A stretch of DNA of 64,000 bases, taken from positions 310,001 through 374,000 of the forward strand of contig NZ_RJWA01000003.1 in NCBI RefSeq assembly GCF_003762835.1, read 5' to 3'. Below, one piece after another: positions 17,404-28,973 of this stretch; positions within the stretch are counted from its first letter, which is position 1; each line of letters begins with the position of its first letter. The position numbers and the translations under genes were made by a program. The notes below the pieces were generated by a model that had not been told where the DNA came from, searched no databases, and saw only the letters and a program-made list of their open reading frames with translations. This stretch comes from Micromonospora sp. HM5-17 (GTDB taxonomy: Bacteria; Actinomycetota; Actinomycetes; Mycobacteriales; Micromonosporaceae).

Positions 17404-18033
17404 ATGCGACTGACCAAGTACGGCCACTCCTGCGTACGGATGGAGGACGACGGCGCGGTGCTGGTCATCGACCCGGGCATGTTCACCGAGCGGGCCGCCC
17501 TGGACGGGGTGGACGCGGTGCTGATCACCCACGAGCACGCCGACCACCTCGACGTCGACGCGCTCGCGGACACGCTCGGCAAGCGTCCGTCGGTGACCGT
17601 CTACACCCATCCCGAGGTGGCCGCCAAACTGGACGCCCTGGACGGGGTGGTGACCACCGTCCAGTCCGGGGACACGTTCGAGGCGGCCGGGTTCCGGGTC
17701 CGCGCGTACGGGGGCTGGCACGCGGAGATCCACCCGGAGATCCCCCGGGTGGTCAATCTCGGCTTCCTGGTGAACGACTCCGTCTACCACCCGGGCGATT
17801 CGTTCGACGTACCGGAGGGGGCGCACGTGGAGACGCTCTTCGTGCCGATCTCCGGCCCGTGGCTCAAGCTCTCCGAGTCGGTCAACTTCATCCGGGCGGT
17901 CAACCCGCGCCGGGCGTACGCCCTGCACGACGGGTTGCTCGGCCCGGCCGGGCTCAACGTCTACGACGCCAACCTGGCCCGGCTGGCGAACTGCGACTAC
18001 GCCCGACTGGAGCCCGGAACCGCCGTCGACTGA
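17404..18033 (+). CDS. Metallo-beta-lactamase fold hydrolase (UlaG-like)
   Basis: A 209-residue MBL-fold hydrolase. It starts RLTKYGHSCVRME, with the metal motif HEHADH at residues 42-47, a further His in HPGDSF (about 126) and a C-terminal LHDG His. This is the compact form with no extra domain, typical of UlaG/RNase-Z-like metal-dependent hydrolases. The substrate cannot be inferred. A GGAG ribosome site precedes ATG 17404. The next gene begins 15 nt downstream and is probably cotranscribed. Confidence 0.88.
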   Translation: MRLTKYGHSCVRMEDDGAVLVIDPGMFTERAALDGVDAVLITHEHADHLDVDALADTLGKRPSVTVYTHPEVAAKLDALDGVVTTVQSGDTFEAAGFRVRAYGGWHAEIHPEIPRVVNLGFLVNDSVYHPGDSFDVPEGAHVETLFVPISGPWLKLSESVNFIRAVNPRRAYALHDGLLGPAGLNVYDANLARLANCDYARLEPGTAVD

Positions 18034-18048
18034 GCGCGGCGGCGCAGC

Positions 18049-19068
18049 ATGGCCGACGTGCCCCCGAACCTCGTCGAGCGGCTCTACACGACTCCACCGG
18101 ACGGCTTCGTCGCCACCCGGGCCGAGGCGGTGGCCGCGGCCCGGGCCGCCGGTGACGCCGCGGCGGCGCGGGAGATCGCGAAACTGCGCAAGCCGACGAT
18201 CGCCGCCTGGCTGGTGAACCTGCTCGCCTGGCGTCGCCCCGAACTGATGGCCGAGCTGGTGGAGCTGTCGGCCGAACTCCGCGCGGCACAACGGGAACTC
18301 AGCGGGGCGCGGCTGCGGGAACTCTCGGCCCAGCGGCGGCGGGCGGTCGCCGCGCTGGTCGGCGAGGCCCGGACGCTGGCCCGGGCGACGGACCCCCGGC
18401 TCGCCGCCGGCAAGCTGCCGCTGGCCGAGGTGGAGACCACCCTCAACGCCGCGCTGGCCGACGCGGAGGTCGCCGAACAGGTCCGGTCCGGGAGGCTGGT
18501 CCGGGCGGCGAGCTACGCCGGCTTCGGCGAGGTGCCCCGACCGCAGCTGCGGCTGATCGTCGGCGGTCCGGAGGGTGCCGAGCCGGCCGGACCGTCCACC
18601 CCGGAACCGGAGGGGGCGCCGGCCAGGCGTGCCCGGCACGGCGCTCCGACGGCCTCGGCGGGTGCGGCGGCCCGGCCCGAGCGGGCGACAGCGGAGGAGC
18701 GGAGGGTCGAGGCCCGAGCCGCCCAGCGGCGTGCCCTGGAGCGGACGCTGGCCGAGGCGCGTACCCGGCAGGAGCGGGCCGAGGCCGAACTGGAGCGGGC
18801 CAGCCAGGCCGAGCGGGACGCCGCCGCGGCCCTCGCCGAACTCGACGCCGCCCTCGCCGAGCTGGAGCGGCGACGCGACACCGCCGGGCGGGAGGCCGAC
18901 CGGGCCAAGCGCGCCCGCAGGACGGCCGAGCGGGACGCCGTCGCGGCCCGCCGCCGGGTCGGTGAGATCGAGGCTGCCATCGAGGCACTGATTGCCGAGG
19001 GCGAGTCTTCCGGAAAACGGGGACGGCTTCCCGGAAAATCGTTACCCGAGGCAGACTCAAGCGGGTGA
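18049..19068 (+). CDS. Uncharacterised Ala/Arg/Glu-rich coiled-coil protein
   Basis: A 339-residue cytoplasmic protein with no family I recognise. Residues 1-170 form a helical, partly conserved-looking region (LRKPTIAAWLVNLLAWRRPELMAELVEL). Residues about 190-230 are a disordered Pro/Ala linker. Residues about 230-320 are a continuous coiled coil of Ala, Glu and Arg, rich in AERAEAELERA-type heptads. The tail is GKRGRLPGKSLPEADS. It follows the MBL hydrolase closely. Similar proteins occur in actinomycetes as hypotheticals. Antisense frames here are long but lack codon logic. Confidence 0.75.
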   Translation: MADVPPNLVERLYTTPPDGFVATRAEAVAAARAAGDAAAAREIAKLRKPTIAAWLVNLLAWRRPELMAELVELSAELRAAQRELSGARLRELSAQRRRAVAALVGEARTLARATDPRLAAGKLPLAEVETTLNAALADAEVAEQVRSGRLVRAASYAGFGEVPRPQLRLIVGGPEGAEPAGPSTPEPEGAPARRARHGAPTASAGAAARPERATAEERRVEARAAQRRALERTLAEARTRQERAEAELERASQAERDAAAALAELDAALAELERRRDTAGREADRAKRARRTAERDAVAARRRVGEIEAAIEALIAEGESSGKRGRLPGKSLPEADSSG

Positions 19069-19104
19069 CGCGGGCGGTACGCCCGTGCCCCGGACCGGAA
19101 GGCG

Positions 19105-19869
19105 GTGTCGTTGACCCCCGAGCAGGCCGCCGCGGCGGCCCGGCCGAACGTGCTGGGGTTGGGCGGCGCGTTCCTGGAGTGTCCCCGGACGCTGCGTCGG
19201 GTACGTCGGATGGGCTTCTCCGGTTGGGCGTTCTCTGTCACCGGCCGGGGTGCGGTACTCGGCGACGTCCGAGCCGAGACCGTCGCCGCCGCGATCGGGA
19301 TCATCGCCCCGGACGCCGTCGCGGACTGCTGGGACAGTGCCGCCGAGGTGGCGAAGCCGAGTAAGGTCGCCGAGGTGAGCCGCGCCGAGTGCTGCCGGTG
19401 GGGCACCGACCACCTGGGTGGCCTGCCGCAGGTGGCCCGCCTGGCCGAGCTCGCCGAGTCGGTGGTGACGGCTGCCGACCCAGCCGGGATGCCGCTGTTC
19501 GCGGCGTGGCGGGGACTGCCGCCGCCGGTCGACGCGCCACCCGCCGCCCGGGCGGCGGTGCTGCTGCACCTGCTCTACGAGTACCACTCGGGCGCGATCC
19601 TGATCGCGGTCCGGGCGGCCGGGATGAGTCCGGTGGAGATCGTCCTGGCCGGGCCGGAGGGAGAGTCGGGCGCGGTGGCGTACGGCTGGTCGCCGCCGTA
19701 CCCGCCGGTGGGTCCCCTGGTACGGCGGCGGCTGTGGGTCGAGTCGGTCGCCGACCGGATCGTCTCGCCCGCCTACGGGGTCCTCGCCCCGGCGGAGCGG
19801 GTGGAGCTCGTCACCCTGCTCGACACCGCGCTGACCGCCGTCCGGAACGCACCGTCCCATCCCGACTGA
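19105..19869 (+). CDS. SCO6745 (SalK-like) family protein
   Basis: A 254-residue all-helical protein. The pattern GGAFLECPRTLRRVRRMGFSGWAFSVTGRGAVLGDV with the later LLHLLYEYHSGAILIAVRAAGMSPVEIVLA...GAVAYGWSPPYPP resembles the SCO6745/SalK family, a helical haem-less fold of unknown biochemical role. The family is usually 260-290 residues. The start is GTG 19105 behind GGAAGGCG; a TTG two codons later is possible. It is in an apparent run with the coiled-coil gene and converges on the gamma-glutamylcyclotransferase-like gene. Confidence 0.65.
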   Translation: MSLTPEQAAAAARPNVLGLGGAFLECPRTLRRVRRMGFSGWAFSVTGRGAVLGDVRAETVAAAIGIIAPDAVADCWDSAAEVAKPSKVAEVSRAECCRWGTDHLGGLPQVARLAELAESVVTAADPAGMPLFAAWRGLPPPVDAPPAARAAVLLHLLYEYHSGAILIAVRAAGMSPVEIVLAGPEGESGAVAYGWSPPYPPVGPLVRRRLWVESVADRIVSPAYGVLAPAERVELVTLLDTALTAVRNAPSHPD

Positions 19870-19908
19870 CGGCGGCAACGGGCGCGGGGGACCGCTCCGG
19901 GACGGCCG

Positions 19909-19950
19909 CCCGGGTCCGTGCCGCCGTCGGGGTAGCCCACGGATCCCGGG
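19909..19950. terminator. Bidirectional hairpin
   Basis: CCCGGGTCCGTG (19909-19920) pairs with CACGGATCCCGGG (19938-19950) with one bulged base, between convergent genes. Confidence 0.55.
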
Positions 19951-19963
19951 TGGCGGGCCGGGG

Positions 19964-20419
19964 TCAGGTGGACGCGGTGCCCGTGGGACGGGCCCGCAGC
20001 GCGGCCACGTAGTCGTCCGGGGCGCCGGCCTTCTCCGCCGCGTTGGCGATCTCCGAGAGGTACCAGGCGGTCGGCAGTCCACCCTCGTAGCCGGCGAAGA
20101 CGTACACCCAGGCGGTCACCTCGCCGTCCAGGGTGACGACCCGGACGTGCAGCTTGCGGTACGTGCCGGAGGTCACACCCTCGACCTCGTCCAGCTGCGC
20201 GGCGTCCCACGGGTGCACGTCGTAGAGCGCGACGAAGACCCGGTCGCCGGGGGACTCGACGATGGTGGTGACCGCTCCCTCCCAGCCGAGTACCCCCTCC
20301 CCGGCGAAGGTGAGACGCCAACCTTCGATCCAGCCGGTACCCACCATCGGCGAGTGCGGACAGTAGGCCCGCATCCGGGCGGGGTCGAGGTTCGAGCCGT
20401 ACGCGGCGTAATGACGCAC
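19964..20419 (-). CDS. Gamma-glutamylcyclotransferase-like protein
   Basis: A 151-residue GGCT/AIG2-like fold protein. The substrate-binding loop YGSNLD is at residues 7-12 and the likely acid catalyst is Glu in LDEVEGV at about 80. Members cyclise gamma-glutamyl amines or peptides to 5-oxoproline. GTG 20419 is supported by a TATCGT hexamer 7 nt upstream. It is divergent from lpdA. Confidence 0.85.
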   Translation of the reverse strand: MRHYAAYGSNLDPARMRAYCPHSPMVGTGWIEGWRLTFAGEGVLGWEGAVTTIVESPGDRVFVALYDVHPWDAAQLDEVEGVTSGTYRKLHVRVVTLDGEVTAWVYVFAGYEGGLPTAWYLSEIANAAEKAGAPDDYVAALRARPTGTAST

Positions 20420-20426
20420 GGCGATG

Positions 20427-20432
20427 ACGATA
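20427..20432 (-). promoter_or_regulatory. Leaderless -10 element for cyclotransferase gene
   Basis: The minus strand reads TATCGT, 7 nt before GTG 20419, with no ribosome site. Confidence 0.5.
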
Positions 20433-20525
20433 GCCTGATGGAGGGTCCGGGGAGAATACGACCGTGCGTGTCGGTCGGGTTGTGGGCAACACTGTCACTC
20501 TGAGCAGCCACGGAGGGCGAGCGCG

Positions 20526-21929
20526 GTGAGCCGAATTGTGATCATCGGCGGCGGACCGGCCGGTTACGAGGCGGCGCTGGTGGCGGCCCAGCTCGACGCC
20601 GACGTGACGGTCGTCGAGGCGGACGGGGCCGGCGGTGCCTGCGTCCTGCACGACTGCGTCCCCTCCAAGACCTTCATCGCCAGCTCGGAGGTGGTGACCG
20701 GCTACCGCGACACGGAGGAGTTCGGGGTCCACTCCGACGGGCTGGAGGCGATCACCGTCGACGCCGCGACGGTGCACGGCCGGGTGAAGCGGCTCGCCCT
20801 GGCACAGTCGGCCGACATCCACGCCAAGTTGGTCAAGGCCGGTGTGACCGTCATCTCCGGGCGGGCCCGGCTGGGCGAGGACACGCTCGGTCACACCCAC
20901 CGGGTGCTCATCACCCCCACCGACAGTGACTCGACGTACTCGGTGGACGCCTCCACGGTGCTGATCGCCACCGGGGCCACGCCCCGGGTGCTGCCGACCG
21001 CCGTCCCGGACGGCGAGCGGATCCTGACCTGGCGCCAGGTGTACGACCTGCCCGAGCTGCCCGAGCGGCTCATCGTGGTCGGCTCCGGCGTCACCGGTGC
21101 CGAGTTCGCCAGCGCCTATCTGGCGATGGGGGTCGAGGTGACCCTCGTCTCCAGCCGCGACCGGGTGATGCCGCACGAGGACGCCGACGCGGCGATGGCG
21201 ATCGAGCAGGTGTTCCGGGCCCGGGGGATGGAGATCCTCAACAACTCGCGGGCCAACGCCGTCCGGCGTACCGCGGACGGGGTGGAGGTGGAGCTCGCCG
21301 ACGGCCGGATCGTCTACGGCTCGCACGCGCTGATGGCGGTCGGCTCGGTGCCGAACACCGCCGACCTCGGGCTGGTCGAGTACGGTGTCGCGGTCTCCCC
21401 GAGCGGACACGTCACCGTCGACCGGGTCTCCCGGACCAACGTCCCCGGCATCTACGCCGCCGGCGACTGCACCGGGGTGTTGCCGCTGGCCAGCGTCGCC
21501 GCGATGCAGGGCCGGATCGCGATGTGGCACGCGCTCGGCGAGGCGGTGTCGCCGCTGCGGCTGCGGACGGTCGCCGCGAACGTCTTCACCGATCCTGAAC
21601 TGGCCACGGTCGGGGTGTCGCAGAACGAGGTCGACTCGGGGCGGGTGCCGGCCCGCCAGGTGATGCTGCCGCTGGCCGGCAACGCCCGGGCCAAGATGGC
21701 CGACCTGCGGGACGGGTTCGTGAAGCTCTTCTGCCGGCCCGCCACCGGCCAGGTCATCGGCGGCGTGGTGGTGGCCCCGAAGGCCAGCGAACTGATCCTG
21801 CCGATCACGATGGCGGTGGAGAACAACCTCACCGTCGACCAGCTCGCCCTCACCTTCACCATCTATCCCTCGCTGTCCGGGTCGATCACCGAGGCGGCCC
21901 GGCAGCTGATGCTGCACAAGCTGGAGTAG
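20526..21929 (+). CDS. lpdA: LpdA-type NAD(P)H:quinone dehydrogenase (flavoprotein disulfide reductase family)
   Basis: A 467-residue FAD protein related to dihydrolipoamide dehydrogenase. It has the FAD motif GGGPAG (8-13), a CxxxxC pair (ACVLHDCVPSK, about 40-45), the NAD motif VGSGVTGAEFA and a second FAD motif TNVPGIYAAGDC. The catalytic His of true lipoamide dehydrogenases (HAHPTLSE) is replaced here by IYPSLSGS. This, with the overall pattern, matches M. tuberculosis LpdA (Rv3303c), which reduces quinones. The start is GTG 20526 after GGAGGGCG. It is involved in redox stress rather than in the pyruvate dehydrogenase complex (family knowledge). Confidence 0.9.
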   Translation: MSRIVIIGGGPAGYEAALVAAQLDADVTVVEADGAGGACVLHDCVPSKTFIASSEVVTGYRDTEEFGVHSDGLEAITVDAATVHGRVKRLALAQSADIHAKLVKAGVTVISGRARLGEDTLGHTHRVLITPTDSDSTYSVDASTVLIATGATPRVLPTAVPDGERILTWRQVYDLPELPERLIVVGSGVTGAEFASAYLAMGVEVTLVSSRDRVMPHEDADAAMAIEQVFRARGMEILNNSRANAVRRTADGVEVELADGRIVYGSHALMAVGSVPNTADLGLVEYGVAVSPSGHVTVDRVSRTNVPGIYAAGDCTGVLPLASVAAMQGRIAMWHALGEAVSPLRLRTVAANVFTDPELATVGVSQNEVDSGRVPARQVMLPLAGNARAKMADLRDGFVKLFCRPATGQVIGGVVVAPKASELILPITMAVENNLTVDQLALTFTIYPSLSGSITEAARQLMLHKLE

Positions 21930-22283
21930 CGGCGGCACCCGCCGTACTCGGGCGTCGGAGCGGCATGGTCGCGCCCGGTGACGGCGGTCCGGCGTACCGT
22001 TGTCGCCGGCGTGAGCCGTGGCCCGCCGGGTCCCCCGTTCCTGGTGGTGAAGCGGTTCGCCGCCGGGCCGCCGGTGGGTCCCGCACCGGCGGCCCCTCCT
22101 CGCCCGCCGGGCCGGGTGTCCCCTCCAGCCGGACGTTTACGGCCGGACGGTTCGACCTCGGGAAAGCGGGAGCGGCCGGACAGGTGTCGCCGCGGCGTCG
22201 AGAGGGCCGGACGCTGACCGCCGGTGGCGGTGGGGACGACGCGGGGTTGATCGGCGGAGGTGGGGCGGTCTGCGGCGGGCGGG
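21930..22283. other. 354-bp region without a convincing gene
   Basis: It lies between the convergent lpdA and doxX genes. Open frames on both strands are Pro/Arg/Gly-rich and lack recognisable motifs or ribosome sites. I saw no strong hairpin. Confidence 0.4.
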
Positions 22284-22733
22284 CTACTCGGGCAGCAGGA
22301 CCACGAGCAGCGCGACCGTGAGGTAACCGAGCTGGATGAGGGTACGGAGGCCCAGCGGGGTCACCGGGCGGCCGGCCAGGGTCAGGCGGCGGCGGGCGGC
22401 GGAGACGTTGGCCGGGAACATCGCGACCATCAGCAGGGCGAGCCCACCGGCGGTCCAGCGGGCGGTGGTCGGCACCAGGAGGCCGATCACGCCGGCCAGT
22501 TCCAGGACGCCGGTCACCGTGACCAGTAGCTCCGGGTGGGGGAGTCGGGGCGGGACCATCGCGACGAGATCGCCTCGATGGCTGCGGGCGAAGTGGGCGT
22601 AGCCGGTGAGCAGGAACATCAGCGCCAGCCCGACCCGGAGGGCGGGCTGCCAGCCGTCCAGGGCGGTGACACCGAGGAGGCCGGCGATCCGGGCCAGGAG
22701 GGAGCCGGCGAGCAGGGTGATCAGCGGGGCCAT
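22284..22733 (-). CDS. DoxX family membrane protein
   Basis: A 149-residue membrane protein with four hydrophobic helices. The DoxX pattern is LALMFLLTGYAHF...VTGVLELAGVIGLLVP. DoxX proteins take part in membrane redox or thiol homeostasis; the exact reaction is not established for this type. It has a GGAGGACTTGTC leader on the plus strand, divergent from a TetR gene. Two similar 16-bp elements in the shared promoter suggest TetR control. Confidence 0.85.
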   Translation of the reverse strand: MAPLITLLAGSLLARIAGLLGVTALDGWQPALRVGLALMFLLTGYAHFARSHRGDLVAMVPPRLPHPELLVTVTGVLELAGVIGLLVPTTARWTAGGLALLMVAMFPANVSAARRRLTLAGRPVTPLGLRTLIQLGYLTVALLVVLLPE

Positions 22734-22757
22734 CGGGGTCGTCCCTTCACAGGAGGA

Positions 22758-22808
22758 CTTGTCGCTGTCAAGATTGCCCCACGGTGGCGCATCTTGTCAA
22801 TGTAAAGA
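22758..22808. promoter_or_regulatory. Paired operator-like repeats between doxX and tetR genes
   Basis: Two direct copies with 13 of 16 bases identical, CTTGTCGCTGTCAAGA (22758-22773) and CTTGTCAATGTAAAGA (22793-22808), lie 35 bp apart. Each is an imperfect palindrome (CTTG...CAAG or CTT...AAG). The second abuts the TetR -10 element. They are the probable TetR binding sites. Confidence 0.5.
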
Positions 22809-22814
22809 TATGCT
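22809..22814 (+). promoter_or_regulatory. Leaderless -10 element for tetR gene
   Basis: TATGCT ends 6 nt before ATG 22821 and directly follows the second operator-like repeat. Confidence 0.5.
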
Positions 22815-22820
22815 CTCGCC

Positions 22821-23396
22821 ATGACCCAGGCGAAGACGGCCGGACGGCCGTACCACCACGGAGACCTGCGGCGAGCGCTGCTGGCCGCCGCGGCCGAGGC
22901 GATCGAGGAGGCGGGGCCGGCGGCGCTGAGCCTGCGGGATCTCGCCCGTCGGGCCGGCGTCTCGCACGCCGCGCCCGCACACCACTTCGGCGACAAGGCC
23001 GGGCTGCTCACCGCGTTCGCCGCCGAGGGGTTCGAACTGCTGGCCGCGGCCCTACAGCGGATCTGGGCCGAGACCGGCAGCCTTCGCGAACTCGGGGTGG
23101 GATACGTCCGGTTCGCCGTCGACCACCGCGCCCACTTCGAGGTGATGTTCCGGCCCGACCTCTACCACCGGGACGATCCGGAGGTCCTCGCCGCCGGTCG
23201 GCGGGCCCGCGACGCGCTCCGCGTCGGCGTGGCCGCCCACCGGCCAGGCGGGGACGAGGCGGAGCGGGTCGACCTCGCCGCCTGGTCGATGGTGCACGGG
23301 TTCGCGACGCTCTGGCTCGGTGGGGCGTTCTCCGAGCGGGAGGTGGGGGACGATCTGGAGGCGGCGGCCCGCGAGGTCATCCGCCAGGTGCTGTAG
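22821..23396 (+). CDS. TetR/AcrR family transcriptional regulator
   Basis: A 191-residue repressor. The DNA-binding domain at residues 8-55 includes RRALLAAAAEAIEEAG, then a helix-turn-helix with LSLRDLARRAGVSHAAPAHHFGDKAGLL. The C-terminal ligand domain has the TetR_C-type pattern FAVDHRAHFEVMFRPDLY. It probably represses itself and the divergent doxX gene through the repeats in their shared promoter. The ligand is unknown. Confidence 0.92.
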   Translation: MTQAKTAGRPYHHGDLRRALLAAAAEAIEEAGPAALSLRDLARRAGVSHAAPAHHFGDKAGLLTAFAAEGFELLAAALQRIWAETGSLRELGVGYVRFAVDHRAHFEVMFRPDLYHRDDPEVLAAGRRARDALRVGVAAHRPGGDEAERVDLAAWSMVHGFATLWLGGAFSEREVGDDLEAAAREVIRQVL

Positions 23397-23412
23397 GGAC
23401 CGAGAGGCCGGT

Positions 23413-23441
23413 GGTGGACGCCCGGCCGAGCCCGGTCCACC
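23413..23441. terminator. Hairpin between tetR and guaB1
   Basis: GGTGGAC (23413-23419) pairs with GTCCACC (23435-23441) between convergent genes. The 7-bp stem has a 15-nt GC-rich loop. Confidence 0.4.
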
Positions 23442-23465
23442 GCGTCGACGCCGCCCCGCAGGTGC

Positions 23466-26766
<3,301 letters not shown>

Positions 26767-26948
26767 GCGGCTGCTCCTCCTCGGGTTGCGGCTCCCGGGA
26801 CGCCGATCCGCCCAGGGTGGCGGGGACGCCGTCACCGGGCGAGGGGACGGCCCCGGTCGCCGGCCCTCGGACGCGGTGTGGTCAGGACATTGTCGGTGAC
26901 CGGGCCGATCGTCGACGGCTGGGGGCGCGCCGCACCTCGGCTCGGCAT

Positions 26949-26971
26949 TAGTCAAGTTTGGCTATTACGCT
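26949..26971 (+). promoter_or_regulatory. padR promoter with PadR-type operator
   Basis: TAGTCAA-GT-TTGGCTA (26949-26964) is a 16-bp near-palindrome. It ends 1 bp before a TACGCT -10 hexamer (26966-26971), which lies 7 nt before GTG 26979. A second copy with the same spacing follows the padR stop codon. Confidence 0.6.
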
Positions 26972-26978
26972 GTGCCGT

Positions 26979-27719
26979 GTGTCAGCTACCCGAATGATGA
27001 TTCTCGGCCTGGTCCGATGGATGCAACCGGTGCATGGCTATGACGTGCGTCGCGAGTTGTTGAGCTGGAACGCGGACAAGTGGGCGAACGTGCAACCCGG
27101 CTCGGTCTACCACGCACTGCGGAAGCTGACCGAGGAGGGGCTGCTGCGCGAGGTGACGACCGAGCAGGTCGGCGCCCGGCCGGCCCGCACCACCTACGAG
27201 ATCACCCCGAAGGGCGACGACGAGTTCCACAACCTGCTGCGCGGCCAGTGGTGGAGCCTTGCGCAGGTTGTCGACCCGTTCTTCGCCGCCTTCTCGTTCC
27301 TGCCGGTCCTGCCGCGCGACGAGGCGTCGGCGGCGTTGCGTAACCGGGCACGGCTGCTCCGCGCCGAGGTGGAGAGCCTGCGCGCGGCGATGGACTCGGG
27401 CTGGCTGCGGCACGGCAAGCCGACGCACGTGACCTGGATGTGGGAGCTGTCGATCGCCCGGGCGGAGGGCGAGATCGCCTGGTGCGAGCGGATCGCCGAC
27501 CTGATCGACTCCGGGGTGTCGTACCTGCCCGAGGGCTTCGTGCAGACCCCGGACTGGGAGGGGTTCATCACGCACGACGGCGCGAACATCCGACCCGACT
27601 CGACCGGGCGCGGCGGGCCGGACGGGACGGCGGAGACGCCGGTGGGCCGCGGCGTGGCCGGACCCGGTGGCGGAGCGGACGGTGAGGTCGCGGCGGAGGT
27701 GGTCCCGGCGGACGAGTAA
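26979..27719 (+). CDS. PadR family transcriptional regulator
   Basis: A 246-residue regulator. The winged-helix domain (1-85) reads MMILGLVRWMQPVHGYDVRRELLSW...VQPGSVYHALRKLTEEGLL, typical of PadR. The C-terminal helical domain (90-190) is the Vir_act_alpha_C type, and a disordered Gly/Asp tail of about 40 residues follows. GTG 26979 is favoured by the leaderless TACGCT. The two matched dyads, one over its own promoter and one before the ABC transporter, point to control of both. PadR exporters usually answer to small toxic compounds (family knowledge). Confidence 0.9.
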   Translation: MSATRMMILGLVRWMQPVHGYDVRRELLSWNADKWANVQPGSVYHALRKLTEEGLLREVTTEQVGARPARTTYEITPKGDDEFHNLLRGQWWSLAQVVDPFFAAFSFLPVLPRDEASAALRNRARLLRAEVESLRAAMDSGWLRHGKPTHVTWMWELSIARAEGEIAWCERIADLIDSGVSYLPEGFVQTPDWEGFITHDGANIRPDSTGRGGPDGTAETPVGRGVAGPGGGADGEVAAEVVPADE

Positions 27720-27735
27720 TAATCAACATTGACTA
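27720..27735 (+). promoter_or_regulatory. PadR-type operator upstream of ABC transporter
   Basis: TAATCAA-CA-TTGACTA matches the dyad in the padR promoter (consensus TARTCAA-N2-TTGRCTA). It begins at the base after the padR stop and lies 111 bp before the ABC ATPase start. Confidence 0.6.
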
Positions 27736-27846
27736 GATGAGTTATATCGCGTTAGCCTTCCCCGAGTGATTCGGGGTGGGTGCCGACTGGCGTCGCCCCG
27801 GGGGGATCGGCCGGCGCGTGCCGGCCCAGGCCAACCTGGAGTGGGC

Positions 27847-28800
27847 ATGATCGAGACCAGGGGACTGCGGAAGTCGTTCCGCTCCCGGCAGGGCAGAGAA
27901 CAAAGGACCGTCGACGCCGTACGCGGAGTCGACCTCGTGGTACGAGAGGGCGAGATCTTCGGCTTCCTCGGGCCGAACGGCGCGGGCAAGACCACCACGC
28001 TGCGGATGCTCGCCACCCTCATCGAGCCCGACGGCGGCGAGGCGACCGTGGCCGGGGCGAACCTGCGGACCGAGCCCGGCGAGGTGCGGCGCCGGATCGG
28101 TTACGTGGCCCAGGGCGGCAGCACGTGGGACGAGTCGACCGCCCGGGAGGAGCTCGTGCTCCAGGCGCGGATGTACGGCATCGGCAAGGCCGAGGCGCAG
28201 CGGCGTGCGACGCGGGCGCTCGCGGCGTTCCAGCTCACCGAGTACGCCGACCGCAAGTGCAAGACGTACTCCGGTGGCCAGCGCCGCCGGGTGGACATCG
28301 CGCTCGGCATCATCCACGAGCCGAAGGTCGTCTTCCTCGACGAGCCGACAACCGGCCTGGACCCGCAGAGCCGCGCGCACATGTGGGACGAGATCCGCCG
28401 ACTCCGCGCCGAGGGGATGACGATCTTCATCACCACGCACTACCTCGACGAGGCCGACGCGCTCTGTGACCGGATCGCGATCATGGATCACGGCGAGATC
28501 GTCGCCGAGGGGACTCCGGCCGAGCTGAAGCGCGAGATCTCCGGTGACGTGGTGCTGGTCTCCGTCGACGGCCCGGCCACCGCCGCGGCCAAGGTCCTGG
28601 AGGCCGAGCCGTACGTCAACCGCATGGAAACCCTCGACGGCGGGGTACGGCTCTACGTCAACGACGGGTCGCGGGAGATGCCACAGATCCTGCGTACCCT
28701 CGACGCGGCCGGCATCATGCTCGACTCCATCGAGCTGCACCGGCCCAGCCTCGACGACGTCTTCCTCACCAAGACCGGCCGCTCGCTGCGCGAATCCTGA
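27847..28800 (+). CDS. ABC transporter ATP-binding protein (DrrA-type)
   Basis: A 317-residue ATPase of a multidrug/daunorubicin-type exporter. Walker A is GPNGAGKTTT (about residues 44-53), the signature is YSGGQRRRVDIA, Walker B is VVFLDEPTTGLD and the switch His is in FITTHYLDEAD. A DrrA-type C-terminal domain of about 90 residues follows. GGAG precedes ATG 27847. It is paired with a permease 173 bp downstream. Confidence 0.94.
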   Translation: MIETRGLRKSFRSRQGREQRTVDAVRGVDLVVREGEIFGFLGPNGAGKTTTLRMLATLIEPDGGEATVAGANLRTEPGEVRRRIGYVAQGGSTWDESTAREELVLQARMYGIGKAEAQRRATRALAAFQLTEYADRKCKTYSGGQRRRVDIALGIIHEPKVVFLDEPTTGLDPQSRAHMWDEIRRLRAEGMTIFITTHYLDEADALCDRIAIMDHGEIVAEGTPAELKREISGDVVLVSVDGPATAAAKVLEAEPYVNRMETLDGGVRLYVNDGSREMPQILRTLDAAGIMLDSIELHRPSLDDVFLTKTGRSLRES

Positions 28801-28973
28801 GTGGCCGTCCGCGGCACGGATCCCGCGTGCCACGCACGGGCCGCGATGACGGCCGCGTACCGGCCGGGACCGGCCACCTCCCGCAATCGCCGGCCAGGGC
28901 CGCCGCCCGCGTATCCCGTCGCAGGGCGGCCGGGCCACCGCCGGCCATCTCTCACCCTGACAGGAGACCTCTG

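Noticed and set aside
19773-21938. A 721-residue frame antisense to lpdA
   Set aside because: It is shadow coding opposite a clear flavoprotein; no start signal or motif.
21965-22321. Possible small genes between lpdA and doxX
   Set aside because: Three overlapping Pro/Arg/Gly-rich frames have no ribosome site or leaderless hexamer and no recognisable sequence.
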